Source: Lachnospiraceae bacterium (lineage in GTDB: Bacteria > Bacillota > Clostridia > Lachnospirales > Lachnospiraceae). From it: DNA of 64,000 nucleotides. The first letter of the stretch is position 1, and every line of letters begins with the position of its first letter. The stretch covers positions 124,001 through 188,000 of the forward strand of contig CABJAB010000002.1 in the NCBI GenBank assembly GCA_902363445.1, given 5' to 3'. The notes beneath the pieces were generated by a model. The model was not told the DNA's origin. It was given only the letters and a program-made list of their open reading frames with translations, and made no database searches. A program made the translations under genes and the position numbers. This document shows, piece by piece, positions 52,472 through 62,304 of the stretch.

Positions 52472-54403
52472 TTATTCCGCGAGGCTCTCCCATAGTTCAT
52501 ACAGTTCGGAGAGTCGGGAATCATTCTGGTTTTTTTCTTCTGTGAGCTTTAGAAGCTCGCTCATATTCGTACAAATATCCGGCTTGGCGGACAGAGCATC
52601 GATCTCATCATTGCGGTTTTCCAGGGCGGCAATCTCTTCTTCTGTTCTGGCCAGGTCATTCAGGCGTTTTCGCTCTCTGGCCTGAGCTTCCTTTTGCGCT
52701 TTCCAGTCTGCTTTGGTATCTGCTCCTTCCGCAGAGGCCGAGCCGGAAGGGGAACCGTCGGAAGAAGCCTCGGCGGAAGCGGTATAAGCAGCTGTCAGCT
52801 GATCCCGCTTTTCCAGATAGTAGTCGTAGTTTCCGATGTAGTTGACAAAGGTCTGGCCGGTCAAGTCAAGAATCCTGGTGGCGGTCTTATTGATGAAATA
52901 TCGGTCGTGGGAAACATACAGCACAGTACCGGTATACCCGTTCAGCGCGTTTTCCAGGATCTCCTTGGAGACGATGTCCAGATGGTTCGTCGGTTCATCC
53001 AAAATCAGCAGATTGCTTTCCGAGAGCATGAGCTTAGCCAGGGAGACTCTCCCCCGCTCACCGCCGCTCAAATCCCCCACCAGCTTAAATACATCGTCTC
53101 CGGTAAACAGAAAAGCGGCCAGAACGCTGCGGACCTGGGTGTTGTCCATATCCGGATAAGCATCCTGAAGTTCGTCGAACAGCGTTTTTTCCATGTGGAG
53201 CACCTGCTGCTCCTGGTCATAATAACCGATGTTGACCCGTGAGCCAAGGCGTATGTCTCCGGAATCGGCGGGCAAGAGGCCGTTTATGATCTTCAAAAGC
53301 GTGGTCTTCCCGGTGCCGTTGCCGCCGATTACGGCCACTCGTTCTCCCCGCTTGATTTCAAAGGAAACATTGGAAAACAGACGGTTATCCCCGAAGGATT
53401 TTGACAGCTCCCGGACGGTCAGCACGTCATTTCCGCTCATTATTCTGGGCTCCAGGCGGATGTGCATGGCAGAAGAGGCTTCCGTAGGTTTGTCCACCCG
53501 CTCTATTTTAGAAAGAAGCTTTTCTCTGCTTTCTGCCCGGCGGATGGATTTTTCCCGGTTGAAAGAACGGAGCTTCTGAATGACGGCTTCCTGATGCTTG
53601 ATCTCTGCCTGCTGATTCAGATATTCTTTCATCTTTGCGTCCCGGAGCATGGCCCGCTTTTCTGCATAGGAAGAATAGTTCCCGGAAAACACCGATACCT
53701 GCCCCTGGTCGATCTCTATGATCTTTGTCACCACACGGTCCAGAAAATACCGGTCGTGAGCGACGATCAAGACGCTGCCGGGATAATTGAGCAGGTATGT
53801 TTCCAGCCATGCGATGGATTCCATATCCAGGTGGTTGGTCGGTTCGTCCAAAAGGATGATATCAGGCTTTGACAGGAGAAGACGGCCGAGAAACACACGG
53901 GTCTTCTGGCCTCCGGACAAGGTGCGGACTTGTTTTGTGAAATCCTCCTCAGTGAAGCCGAGGCCCTTCAGAACACCGGTGATCTCACTTTTGTAAGCAT
54001 ATCCATTCCGGAGCTCAAATTCGTGGCTGATCCTGGCATAACTGTCCATGAGCCGTGACAATTCTTCGCCCTCCGCCAGCTTCATGGAGATTTCCAATTC
54101 CCGCAGGCGCTCTTCCAGGGCGAGCACTTCTTTTTTTACCTCCAGAAGCGTATCATAGACCGTTTGATCCGAGGGACAATCCTGATGCTGGGCCAGATAT
54201 CCCAGAGTCTTGTCCTTGCCGAGAACGACGGTTCCGCTGTCAGGCGGAAGTTCTCCGGTGATGATTTTTAAAAGTGTGGATTTGCCGGCGCCGTTGATGC
54301 CGACGATGGCTGCTTTTTCTCTGTCTTCTATATGGAAGGAGCCGTTTTGGATGATAACGGCGTCCCCAAAGGACTTGCTTACCTGATGACAGGAAAGTAT
54401 CAT
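52472..54403 (-). CDS. ABC-F family ATPase (ribosome-associated)
   Basis: 643 residues, two ABC domains and no membrane segments. Walker A is GINGAGKSTLL in the first and GGNGTGKTTLL in the second; the signatures LSGGQKTRVFLGRLLL and LSGGERGRVSLAKLML precede LDEPTNHLD in both. The P-site tRNA interaction motif linker sits between about 240 and 310, and a coiled coil fills the last 80 residues. ABC-F proteins act on ribosomes, in translation or in antibiotic protection; the substrate is not evident. Start ATG 54403 follows GGGGGAAT. Confidence 0.93.
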   Translation of the reverse strand: MILSCHQVSKSFGDAVIIQNGSFHIEDREKAAIVGINGAGKSTLLKIITGELPPDSGTVVLGKDKTLGYLAQHQDCPSDQTVYDTLLEVKKEVLALEERLRELEISMKLAEGEELSRLMDSYARISHEFELRNGYAYKSEITGVLKGLGFTEEDFTKQVRTLSGGQKTRVFLGRLLLSKPDIILLDEPTNHLDMESIAWLETYLLNYPGSVLIVAHDRYFLDRVVTKIIEIDQGQVSVFSGNYSSYAEKRAMLRDAKMKEYLNQQAEIKHQEAVIQKLRSFNREKSIRRAESREKLLSKIERVDKPTEASSAMHIRLEPRIMSGNDVLTVRELSKSFGDNRLFSNVSFEIKRGERVAVIGGNGTGKTTLLKIINGLLPADSGDIRLGSRVNIGYYDQEQQVLHMEKTLFDELQDAYPDMDNTQVRSVLAAFLFTGDDVFKLVGDLSGGERGRVSLAKLMLSESNLLILDEPTNHLDIVSKEILENALNGYTGTVLYVSHDRYFINKTATRILDLTGQTFVNYIGNYDYYLEKRDQLTAAYTASAEASSDGSPSGSASAEGADTKADWKAQKEAQARERKRLNDLARTEEEIAALENRNDEIDALSAKPDICTNMSELLKLTEEKNQNDSRLSELYELWESLAE

Positions 54404-54510
54404 GGCGGATTCCCCCTATTTTTTCTTCTGGGGTATATTGTAACTGTTTTTGAGGAGAGCGTCAACAAAGGGAGCGGAGAAAATAAGGCGGTGAGAGACG
54501 GTTTCCGGTT

Positions 54511-54528
54511 TTGTAAAATAATTATCAA
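54511..54528 (+). promoter_or_regulatory. Rex operator upstream of rex
   Basis: TTGTAAAATAATTATCAA matches the clostridial Rex consensus TTGTTAANNNNTTAACAA at 12 of 14 fixed positions. It lies seven bases before the -35 box of rex, which suggests autoregulation by the NADH/NAD ratio. Confidence 0.65.
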
Positions 54529-54534
54529 AGTTAT

Positions 54535-54563
54535 TTGACAAGCAACTATAGGGATACTATAAT
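54535..54563 (+). promoter_or_regulatory. rex promoter
   Basis: Consensus TTGACA (54535-54540) and TATAAT (54558-54563) with a 17-bp spacer. Confidence 0.88.
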
Positions 54564-54624
54564 AAAAAAGAAGTATAAGCATATAAAAAGGAAGCATAAT
54601 CTTATAAGAAATTGGGTGGTAAGA

Positions 54625-55281
54625 GTGGAACGAAAGGAAATTTCCAATGCGGTCATTAAGCGGCTGCCCCGGTACCACAGATATTTGGGGGAACTGATGG
54701 AAAGTGGAGTTGAACGCATCTCCTCCAATGACCTCAGCGAAAAAATGAATGTGACAGCGTCCCAGATTCGGCAGGATCTGAATAATTTCGGAGGCTTTGG
54801 CCAGCAGGGATATGGTTACAATGTGGAATATCTCTACAATGAAATTGCAAAGATTCTGGGGATTGACAGGCAGAACAACATGATTATCATAGGTGGCGGC
54901 AATTTTGGACAGGCACTGACCAATTATTCAAACTTTGAACGGCGAGGATTTCTGATTCAGGCCCTGTTTGATGTGAGCCCCGATCGGATCGGTAAGAGTG
55001 TCCGCGGAATCAAGACTTTGGATATGAAGGATCTGGAGGAGTTTTTATCCGGGCATCATATTGATATTGCAGTCCTCACAGTCCCTAAGAACTCGGCGCA
55101 GGAGGTGGCGGACAGGCTGATCGCATGTGGTGTTAAGGCCATCTGGAATTTCGCCCACCTGGATCTGAAGGTCCCGGATGACGTAGTGGTGGAAAATGTA
55201 CATTTGTCAGAGAGTCTGATGCAGCTGTCCTATCGCATCTCGGAGAAGAGAGATAAGAAAGGGAGCGGCCAGAATTCCTAA
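54625..55281 (+). CDS. rex: Redox-sensing transcriptional repressor Rex
   Basis: 218 residues from GTG 54625, with GGGTGGTAAG in front. A longer frame from 54535 is impossible, since it would start within the promoter. The N-terminal winged helix (AVIKRLPRYHRYLGELMESGVERISSNDLSEKMNVTASQIRQDL) is followed by the Rossmann domain with IIGGGNFGQALTNY. Rex senses NADH/NAD+ and represses fermentation genes when NAD+ is high. A likely Rex site stands before its own promoter. It precedes nnr, separated by a hairpin. Confidence 0.96.
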   Translation: MERKEISNAVIKRLPRYHRYLGELMESGVERISSNDLSEKMNVTASQIRQDLNNFGGFGQQGYGYNVEYLYNEIAKILGIDRQNNMIIIGGGNFGQALTNYSNFERRGFLIQALFDVSPDRIGKSVRGIKTLDMKDLEEFLSGHHIDIAVLTVPKNSAQEVADRLIACGVKAIWNFAHLDLKVPDDVVVENVHLSESLMQLSYRISEKRDKKGSGQNS

Positions 55282-55318
55282 AAAAATGTGCCTATGTGGA
55301 AGAGAAAAAAGGAAGCGG

Positions 55319-55346
55319 ATTCCCCTGTCATAATGACGGGGAATTT
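55319..55346 (+). terminator. Hairpin between rex and nnr
   Basis: ATTCCCC(T)GTCA and TGACGGGGAAT around TAA, followed by TTTT. It can end rex transcription in part, or act as an attenuator. Confidence 0.6.
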
Positions 55347-55379
55347 TGCTATTCCACGGCAGCAATAAAGGAGCGGGAC

Positions 55380-56894
55380 ATGCGGTATTTGACAGACGGC
55401 AGTCAAATGAAAGCGATTGACAGCTATAATATTGAGGAACTGGGCATACCTTCTCTGGCGCTTATGGAGAGGGCGGCGTATGCAGTGTCCGCCGAGGCGG
55501 AGCAGATGAGCAGTCAGAATGGATCTGTTCTGGTGATCTGCGGCATGGGAAACAACGGGGCCGACGGTCTTGCCGTGGCCAGGATGCTCAAGCTGCATGG
55601 AAGAAGGGTGAAAGTGCTTCTGTGCGGAAAGGCATCTCATTCGACAAAAGAGCATTCCGTCCAGCTTGCCATAATAGAGAAACTGGGAATTCCGGCAGTA
55701 ACAGCGGACAGCGGGCAAGAATACAGTATAGAAAATGGGTTTGAATTGATTGTCGACGCTCTTTTTGGCGTAGGCTTAAGCCGCCCGCTGAATGAAACTT
55801 TCATAGAGCTGGTGAATGCCATAGAAAGAGCCAGGATATCCGGCGCTAAAGTGCTGGCGGTAGATATCCCATCCGGGGTCGGCGCCTCAGACGGTCAGAT
55901 TCTGGGGGCTGCCGTGAAGGCGGACGCGACGGTGACATTTGGATTTGAGAAGCTTGGAATGCTGCTTTATCCGGGCGCTTTTTACTGTGGAAAAAAGAAA
56001 GTGGCGGATATTGGATTTTCCCTGCCGGACGGAATGGAAAGCCGAATGGCTTATACGTTTGGCCCGGACGACCTGAGGCGGCTGCCGAATCGTCCGGCTG
56101 ACGGGAATAAAGGTACCTTTGGAAAGGTGCTGCTGGCGGCGGGAAGCAAGAACATGAGCGGAGCCGCATATATGAGCGCGTTGGCGTCATACCGGTCAGG
56201 GGCGGGACTCGTGCAGATTTATACGGTAAAAGAAAATGTGCCGGTGCTGAAGGCTATGCTTCCGGAGGCGATCGTGACCGGTTTCGACCGGGAACATCCG
56301 GATATGGAGGAACTTGCGGACCTTTGCAGATGGGCCGATGTGCTGGTGGCCGGACCGGGTTTTTCCACAGAAACCTATGCAGAGCAGATTCTTCACTGGC
56401 TGCTGAAACATTCAGCTTTGCCTAAGGTGCTGGATGCAGATGCTTTAAATCTGATCGCCCGCCGCGGCGAATTGGCCGGATTTCTGGACGGCAGCGCGGT
56501 CATCACCCCCCACATTGGAGAGATGTCCAGACTCACGGGCGAAACAGTGGATGAGATTAAAAGAGCTCCCATAGCGGCTGCCCTGAGATTCCGGAAGCAG
56601 TATGGAGCAGTCTGTGTACTGAAGGACGCGAGAACGACAGTGGTTTCGGAAAACGGCGTTTATATCAACAGTTCAGGAAATAGCGGTATGGCTACGGGCG
56701 GTTCCGGAGATGTCCTGAGCGGCATTCTGGGAGGATTATTGGCAGCAGGCATGAATGCGGGAGACGCAGCGGAGATGGGAGTCTGTCTTCATGGGCTGGC
56801 CGGCGACGCGGCGGCAGAAAGATACGGAACGCGTGCGATGATGGCGACGGATATCATCTCATGTCTCGGAGCTGTGCTTAAGGAATGGACATAA
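55380..56894 (+). CDS. nnr: Bifunctional NAD(P)H-hydrate repair enzyme
   Basis: 504 residues from ATG 55380 (AAGGAG in front). The N-terminal half is the YjeF epimerase domain (MERAAYAVSAE, CGMGNNGADGLAVAR, DALFGVGLSR). The C-terminal half is the ADP/ATP-dependent dehydratase (KGTFGKVLLAAGSKNMSGAAYMSALASYRSGAGLVQI, VAGPGFS, TPHIGEMSRL, TGGSGDVLSGILGGLLA). It repairs hydrated NADH and NADPH. It follows rex and precedes alr, as in many Firmicutes. Confidence 0.95.
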   Translation: MRYLTDGSQMKAIDSYNIEELGIPSLALMERAAYAVSAEAEQMSSQNGSVLVICGMGNNGADGLAVARMLKLHGRRVKVLLCGKASHSTKEHSVQLAIIEKLGIPAVTADSGQEYSIENGFELIVDALFGVGLSRPLNETFIELVNAIERARISGAKVLAVDIPSGVGASDGQILGAAVKADATVTFGFEKLGMLLYPGAFYCGKKKVADIGFSLPDGMESRMAYTFGPDDLRRLPNRPADGNKGTFGKVLLAAGSKNMSGAAYMSALASYRSGAGLVQIYTVKENVPVLKAMLPEAIVTGFDREHPDMEELADLCRWADVLVAGPGFSTETYAEQILHWLLKHSALPKVLDADALNLIARRGELAGFLDGSAVITPHIGEMSRLTGETVDEIKRAPIAAALRFRKQYGAVCVLKDARTTVVSENGVYINSSGNSGMATGGSGDVLSGILGGLLAAGMNAGDAAEMGVCLHGLAGDAAAERYGTRAMMATDIISCLGAVLKEWT

Positions 56895-56924
56895 AGCGGA
56901 TAGAAGAACAAGCGGAGGATAAAG

Positions 56925-58106
56925 ATGAAGGAATATAGCCGCGCAGCGGCTTGGATAGATTTGGATGCCATATATGGCAACGTAAAAGCTCTGAAGGAAA
57001 ACACGCGGAGGGGGACCAGGATATGTGCGGTCATCAAGGCGGACGGTTATGGACATGGGGCGGTGCCCATCGCGAGAAAGCTTAAGGGCCTGGCGGATTA
57101 TTTTGCGGTGGCGACGGCTGAAGAGGCGTTCAATCTGCGATATCACCAGATTGAGGAACCCATTCTGGTTCTGGGATATGTTCCGGAAGACGCTTACGAA
57201 AGAGCAGTCATGGAGGAGATACGTTTGACGGTGTATACCTATGAGATGGCGGAGCGCCTTTCAGAAGCGGCTAAGAAGTGCGGGAAACGGGCATTTATCC
57301 ATATAAAATTGGAAACAGGAATGAATCGGATCGGATTTAAGCCGGGAGAAGAAGCCCTTTCACAGGCGGAGGCCATGAGCAGGCTGCCGGGGATCATATT
57401 GGAAGGAATATTCAGCCACTTTGCCAGAGCGGATGAAGAGGATAAATCATATGCGGAAAGACAGTACAGGATCTTTGACAGATTTGTGAGCGCTCTTAAA
57501 AAGAGGGGAGTGGAGATTCCTCTGAAGCATATGGGAAACAGCGCCGCGATCATCGATCTCCCTCAGTTTGATGTGGATATGGTGCGGGCGGGCATCGCGC
57601 TGTACGGAATGTATCCCTCGAATGAAGTGGACAGGAGACGGGTCGGGCTTACGCCCGCCCTCCGGCTGACCTCCCGCGTGATTTTTATAAAGGAGATCGA
57701 GCCAGGCGAGACAGTGGGCTACGGCGGGACCTATACAGCGCAGAAGCGGATGAAGATCGCCACGATTCCCATAGGGTATGGGGACGGATATCCCAGGAAT
57801 CTGTCCAATCGGGGATATGTGCTCCTAGATGGAAAAAAAGCGCCGATAACCGGCCGTGTCTGTATGGATCAGCTGATGGCCGATGTGACGGACATTCCGG
57901 AAGTGAGGCAGGGAGACGAAGCTGTTTTGGTGGGCAGGGACGGAGAGCAGATGATTTCGGTAGAGGAACTGGCGGAGTTGGCCGGAACCTTTAATTATGA
58001 ATTTGTATGCGATCTGGGCAAGAGGATTCCGAGAATCTACCTGGACGGCGGAAAGATAGTGGGAAAAAAGGATTACTTTACGGATCCTTATGAAATCGTT
58101 TTGTAG
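56925..58106 (+). CDS. alr: Alanine racemase
   Basis: 393 residues. The PLP-lysine lies in AVIKADGYGHGAVPIA (about residues 36-51); GYGGTYTA has the catalytic tyrosine of the second half, with GRVCMDQLMADV. It makes D-alanine for peptidoglycan. GGAGGA precedes ATG 56925. The gene is followed by a short gap and mazF, the common alr-mazEF order of Firmicutes but without mazE. Confidence 0.97.
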   Translation: MKEYSRAAAWIDLDAIYGNVKALKENTRRGTRICAVIKADGYGHGAVPIARKLKGLADYFAVATAEEAFNLRYHQIEEPILVLGYVPEDAYERAVMEEIRLTVYTYEMAERLSEAAKKCGKRAFIHIKLETGMNRIGFKPGEEALSQAEAMSRLPGIILEGIFSHFARADEEDKSYAERQYRIFDRFVSALKKRGVEIPLKHMGNSAAIIDLPQFDVDMVRAGIALYGMYPSNEVDRRRVGLTPALRLTSRVIFIKEIEPGETVGYGGTYTAQKRMKIATIPIGYGDGYPRNLSNRGYVLLDGKKAPITGRVCMDQLMADVTDIPEVRQGDEAVLVGRDGEQMISVEELAELAGTFNYEFVCDLGKRIPRIYLDGGKIVGKKDYFTDPYEIVL

Positions 58107-58195
58107 GACATTTCCCGTATGAACCGAAGAAACATTGGAAATACTAGGAAGGAAAGAAGTACAGCCAATGCAGATATCGGAGCGTGAAATGTAGA

Positions 58196-58540
58196 ATGAT
58201 TAAAAGAGGCGACATTTATTATGCGGATTTACGGCCAGTGATCGGGTCGGAGCAAGGCGGAGTCAGACCGGTGCTGATCATCCAGAATGATACCGGGAAC
58301 CGGCATAGTCCCACGGTCATCTGTGCCGCTATCACTTCAAGGATGAATAAGGCGAAGCTGCCCACTCATGTGGAGCTGAAGGCGGAACACTGTCAGATGG
58401 TGAAAGATTCCGTCATTCTTTTAGAGCAGCTCCGCACAATAGATAAACAGAGATTAAAAGAAAAAATCTGCCATTTAGATGATGGACTGCTGCAAAAGGT
58501 AAACACAGCGCTGCTGATCAGCCTGGATTTATATACATAG
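58196..58540 (+). CDS. mazF: MazF/EndoA-type mRNA interferase
   Basis: 114 residues from ATG 58196, giving [20 protein letters not shown], the family start; a GTG at 58184 would add four residues. [22 protein letters not shown] and the C-terminal TIDKQRL and LISLDL are MazF/PemK-like. It cuts mRNA at specific sites when free of antitoxin. No mazE gene precedes it: the gap from alr is only about 90 bases. A tiny frame (58168-58194, eight codons, MQISEREM) ends one base before ATG 58196 and may couple translation. Confidence 0.9.
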   Translation: MIKRGDIYYADLRPVIGSEQGGVRPVLIIQNDTGNRHSPTVICAAITSRMNKAKLPTHVELKAEHCQMVKDSVILLEQLRTIDKQRLKEKICHLDDGLLQKVNTALLISLDLYT

Positions 58541-58584
58541 GCTGAAGCGGATGGCAGGAAACGGAAAAGGAGCCGGAGATAATC

Positions 58585-59937
58585 ATGGACGACGGGTATT
58601 CGCCCTGGAGTTTGCTGCTGTTGTTGGGAATCATAGTGATCGAGGTTATATTTTATGGATTTGGCGCCGCCATTCAGGAACTGAACAGCGCGGAGCTTTT
58701 AAAGCGAAAGGAAGACGGGGACCGGAAAGCGGCCGGGATCTTAAAGATATCAAACCGTTCTTTCGCATATGCCAATGTGGTTCAGGTCATATCTACAGTG
58801 AACGGCCTGATATGCGGAGCTTATCTATTGAAACAGGGACAGAGGTTCCTGTTACATAGTTTTTTCAATAACAGTACGGAGTCTGGAACAGGATATCTGC
58901 CTATGATGGCTGTATCGGCAGTTGTCCTGGTGATCGTTCTTCTTTGTATTGGAGTATTGGCGCCAAAACGGATTGCGAAACGGTATCCGGAACGGTGGGC
59001 ATATGCCCTGCTTCCGGCAGTTCGGGTGCTGTCTATACCGGTTTATCCGGCGGCCTGGCTGGTGAGCGGCTTGTCCGGTCTGGCTGCCCGGTTATTCGGA
59101 GTGACGCCGGGAAGGGATATCGACAACGTCACGGAAGAAGAAATCATGTCCATGGTCAACGAGGGCCACGAACAAGGGGTCATTAAGGCGAGTGAGGCGG
59201 AGATGATCACAAATATCTTCGAGTTTGATGATAAAGAGGCGGGGGACATCATGACCCATAGGACTAATATCACCGCCCTGGATGGGGATATGACCTTGGA
59301 CGAGGCGCTGGAGGTGATGCTGTCCGGCAGCAATTCCAGATATCCGGTCTATCGGGAGAGCCTGGATGACATCATTGGCATCCTGCATTTAAAGGAAGCG
59401 GTGCTTCTGCAGAAAAACGAGTCTCTCCGGGGCAAAAAGCTTGTGGATATCGAGGGACTGCTGAGAAAGCCCCATTTTATCCCGGTCACCAGGAACATCA
59501 ATAAATTATTCAAAGCCATGCAGTCCAGGAAAATCCACATGGTCATCGTGATAGATGAATATGGGCAGGTGGAAGGACTGATCACAATGGAAGACATCCT
59601 GGAGGAGATCGTGGGAAATATCCTGGATGAATATGATGAGGAAGAAAAGTTCATCATTCCTTCCGGAAGCGGATATGTGATGAAGGGAATGACGCCTCTT
59701 GAGGATGCGGGAGAACTCTTGGGGCTGGACTTTGACGAAGAGGACTATGATACGGTCAATGGGTTTTTGATATCCAAGCTGGACCGGATACCGTCTGAGG
59801 ATGAGAAGCCGGAGATTCGATTTGGCGGATATCGTTTTTCCATACTGAATGTGGAAAACAAAATGATAGATACGGTGAGGGTGGAAAAGCTTCCGAAGGA
59901 GGAGGCGGCTGAGGAAGAAGTACATGAAGATGATTAA
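58585..59937 (+). CDS. CNNM/CorC-family membrane protein (hemolysin C-like)
   Basis: 450 residues. The first 175 residues are a DUF21-like membrane part with about four segments. The linker VTEEEIMSMVNEGHEQGVIKASEAEMI is typical. Two CBS domains (about 210-335; DIMTHRTNITALDGDMTL, NKLFKAMQSRKIHMVIVIDEYGQVEGLIT) and a C-terminal CorC/HlyC domain (GYVMKGMTPLEDAGELLGL) follow. These proteins are linked to Mg2+/Co2+ transport; the DUF21 start (GFGAAIQELN) is less canonical than usual. It overlaps the next gene by 14 bases. Confidence 0.88.
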   Translation: MDDGYSPWSLLLLLGIIVIEVIFYGFGAAIQELNSAELLKRKEDGDRKAAGILKISNRSFAYANVVQVISTVNGLICGAYLLKQGQRFLLHSFFNNSTESGTGYLPMMAVSAVVLVIVLLCIGVLAPKRIAKRYPERWAYALLPAVRVLSIPVYPAAWLVSGLSGLAARLFGVTPGRDIDNVTEEEIMSMVNEGHEQGVIKASEAEMITNIFEFDDKEAGDIMTHRTNITALDGDMTLDEALEVMLSGSNSRYPVYRESLDDIIGILHLKEAVLLQKNESLRGKKLVDIEGLLRKPHFIPVTRNINKLFKAMQSRKIHMVIVIDEYGQVEGLITMEDILEEIVGNILDEYDEEEKFIIPSGSGYVMKGMTPLEDAGELLGLDFDEEDYDTVNGFLISKLDRIPSEDEKPEIRFGGYRFSILNVENKMIDTVRVEKLPKEEAAEEEVHEDD

Positions 59938-61303
59938 ATCGGTTCGCGCTGTATTTTCGGATGAAGTGTTTCTGAGAAAGACGGTCATGATCGCGGTGCC
60001 TGTGGCAGCACAGGCACTTCTCAATACCGTTACGAACATGGTGGATACCATGATGATCGGAACCTTGGGCGAGACGGCTATTGCTGGAGTGGGTCTGGCC
60101 AACAAGGTGTTTTTTGTGTTCAATCTGCTGATATTCGGAATTGCCAGCGGCGCTTCCGTGCTGAGCGCCCAATTCTGGGGAAATCATGATGGGAAGAATA
60201 TTCGAAAGGTGCTGGGTATTTCCCTGATCCTGGGGATTATCGGTTCTCTTCTTTTTACTCTGCCCAGTCTTTTTGCCCCGGAGGCTGTCATGAGGATATT
60301 CACCAATAGTCCCACCTCTGTGGAAACGGGAGCCGCTTATCTGAGGCTGGCCTGCATCAGCTATCCGTTTACGGCGGTCACGAATATATATGTGGCGGCG
60401 ATGCGGTCTGTTGGAAGAGTCAGGACGCCGGTGGTGACAAGCCTGATTGCGATCATGGTCAATATTACGTTAAACTATGCTCTGATCTTCGGACATTTCG
60501 GCGCGCCGGCCATGGGAGTCAGCGGTGCGGCTGTCGCGACGCTCACAGCCAGAGTGGTGGAAGTGACCTGTATTTTTCTGTATGTTTACGGATGGAAAAC
60601 AGAACTGGCGGCAAAGGTTTCAGAGCTTATCGGCTATCCAAAGACGCTGATAAAGGAGTACATACGGACGGTACTGCCCATAATCGGAAATGAATTCATG
60701 TGGGGGCTGGGAGTGACCATGTATTCCCTGGCTTATGGAAGAATGGGAGATACCTCTGTGGCGGCGGTGACTATCGCTCAGACCATACAGGATATGATCC
60801 TGGTATTTTTCCAGGGAATATCTGCTGCTTCCACTGTGATTCTCGGAAATGAACTGGGAGCCGGACGGATCAAAGACGCGGAAAAAGATGCATCTAAATT
60901 ATTATGGCTTCAATTTACGGCGTCGATACTGCTGGCCGCGTTCTGTATCGTTACACGGAATCTGCTGGTGGGCTTTTATGACGTATCTGAGACAGTGCTG
61001 AAGGAAGCCGCTTACTGTATGTTGGTTTATGGGCTGTTCCTTCCATTTAAGATGTTCAATATCGTAAATGTGGTAGGGGTCCTGCGAAGCGGAGGAGATA
61101 CCAGGTTTTGCCTGCTGCTGGACAGCGGGAGCGTCTGGCTTATCGGCGTTCCCATGTCATTTTTGGGAGCACTGGTATTCCGGTTTCCGATACATCTGGT
61201 GTTCGCCATGACGCTCACGGAGGAGTTTGCGAAGTTTTTCATTGGATACCGGCGTTATAGGAAGAAAAAATGGCTGAAAAATCTTGCGGCAGGCGTGTCA
61301 TAA
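59924..61303 (+). CDS. MATE-family efflux transporter
   Basis: 459 residues, about 12 membrane segments. NMVDTMMIGTLGETAIAGVGLANKVFF and GAGRIKDAEKD are family features, with SGAAVATLTARVVEV in the middle. It exports drugs or cations by family knowledge. The start codon lies within the end of the CNNM gene (14-base overlap), so the two are coupled. A promoter for yebC follows. Confidence 0.94.
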   Translation: MKMIKSVRAVFSDEVFLRKTVMIAVPVAAQALLNTVTNMVDTMMIGTLGETAIAGVGLANKVFFVFNLLIFGIASGASVLSAQFWGNHDGKNIRKVLGISLILGIIGSLLFTLPSLFAPEAVMRIFTNSPTSVETGAAYLRLACISYPFTAVTNIYVAAMRSVGRVRTPVVTSLIAIMVNITLNYALIFGHFGAPAMGVSGAAVATLTARVVEVTCIFLYVYGWKTELAAKVSELIGYPKTLIKEYIRTVLPIIGNEFMWGLGVTMYSLAYGRMGDTSVAAVTIAQTIQDMILVFFQGISAASTVILGNELGAGRIKDAEKDASKLLWLQFTASILLAAFCIVTRNLLVGFYDVSETVLKEAAYCMLVYGLFLPFKMFNIVNVVGVLRSGGDTRFCLLLDSGSVWLIGVPMSFLGALVFRFPIHLVFAMTLTEEFAKFFIGYRRYRKKKWLKNLAAGVS

Positions 61304-61306
61304 GCC

Positions 61307-61335
61307 TTGTCAGGATACGGAAAAGATGATAGAAT
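61307..61335 (+). promoter_or_regulatory. yebC promoter
   Basis: TTGTCA (61307-61312) and TAGAAT (61330-61335) with a 17-bp spacer. Confidence 0.7.
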
Positions 61336-61392
61336 AAAAAGTCGGATAAGATAATAAGCGAAACTGAAGGATAGAAAAAAGGAGAGGTTCAA

Positions 61393-62121
61393 ATGTCAGG
61401 ACATTCCAAATTTGCGAATATCAAGCATAAGAAAGAGAAAAATGATGCAGTCAAAGGCAAGATCTTTACGGTGATCGGACGAGAGATCGCTGTGGCGGTA
61501 AAAGAGGGCGGAGCCGATCCGGCCAACAACAGTAAGCTGAGAGATGTCATTGCGAAAGCGAAGGCAAACAATATGCCCAATGATACCATTGACAGAGGCA
61601 TAAAGAAGGCTGCCGGTGATGCCAATTCCGTGAACTATGAGACGATCACCTATGAAGGCTATGGACCGAATGGCATCGCCATTATTGTTGATACCTTGAC
61701 GGACAATAAAAACAGGACGGCTTCCAATGTCCGCAACGCGTTTACCAAAGGAAACGGGAACGTGGGAACTCCCGGATGCGTGTCTTTTATGTTTGATAAA
61801 AAAGGACAGATCATCGTGGATAAAGAAGAATGTAAAATGGAAGCCGACGATCTGATGATGTTTGCTTTGGATGCTGGAGCTGAGGATTTTGCGGAGGAAG
61901 AAGACAGCTTTGAGATCACGACGGACCCGGAAGACTTCAGTTCCGTCCGCGAAGCTCTGGAAAAAGAGGGGATTCCCATGGCGGATGCTCAGGTGACGAT
62001 GATTCCTCAGACTTGGGTGAGCCTTGATAATGAGCAGGATATTAAGATGATGAACCGGATTCTGGATCTTTTGGACGAGGATGACGATGTTCAGGAAGTA
62101 TACCATAACTGGGATGAATGA
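61393..62121 (+). CDS. yebC: YebC/PmpR-family protein
   Basis: 242 residues. The start [31 protein letters not shown] and the [25 protein letters not shown] segment are diagnostic of YebC. The family is described as a DNA-binding regulator; members have more recently been tied to translation of proline-rich stretches. GGAGAGG precedes ATG 61393. Monocistronic, with promoter and terminator. Confidence 0.96.
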   Translation: MSGHSKFANIKHKKEKNDAVKGKIFTVIGREIAVAVKEGGADPANNSKLRDVIAKAKANNMPNDTIDRGIKKAAGDANSVNYETITYEGYGPNGIAIIVDTLTDNKNRTASNVRNAFTKGNGNVGTPGCVSFMFDKKGQIIVDKEECKMEADDLMMFALDAGAEDFAEEEDSFEITTDPEDFSSVREALEKEGIPMADAQVTMIPQTWVSLDNEQDIKMMNRILDLLDEDDDVQEVYHNWDE

Positions 62122-62128
62122 GCGAATA

Positions 62129-62177
62129 AGAAAAAGCCCGGAGATTGGCAGGAAACTGCTGGTCTTCGGGCTTTTTA
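62129..62177 (+). terminator. yebC terminator
   Basis: AAAAAGCCCG(G)AGA and TCTTCGGGCTTTTT, with an inner GGCAG arm, followed by AGTC. Confidence 0.85.
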
Positions 62178-62203
62178 GTCTTATGGGAAGCAGCGCGGAA
62201 ATA

Positions 62204-62232
62204 TTGTAAACGGCTGTAAAATATGGTATGAT
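62204..62232 (+). promoter_or_regulatory. Promoter of the CFI-box protein gene
   Basis: TTGTAA (62204-62209) and TATGAT (62227-62232) with a 17-bp spacer; TGG before the -10 box makes it extended. Confidence 0.65.
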
Positions 62233-62304
62233 GACCGGGAAAGACCGCGGTGATTTCAGAACCGAGGATAAAGTGACGGATCAGTAAAGAAAGTGGGATA
62301 AAAT

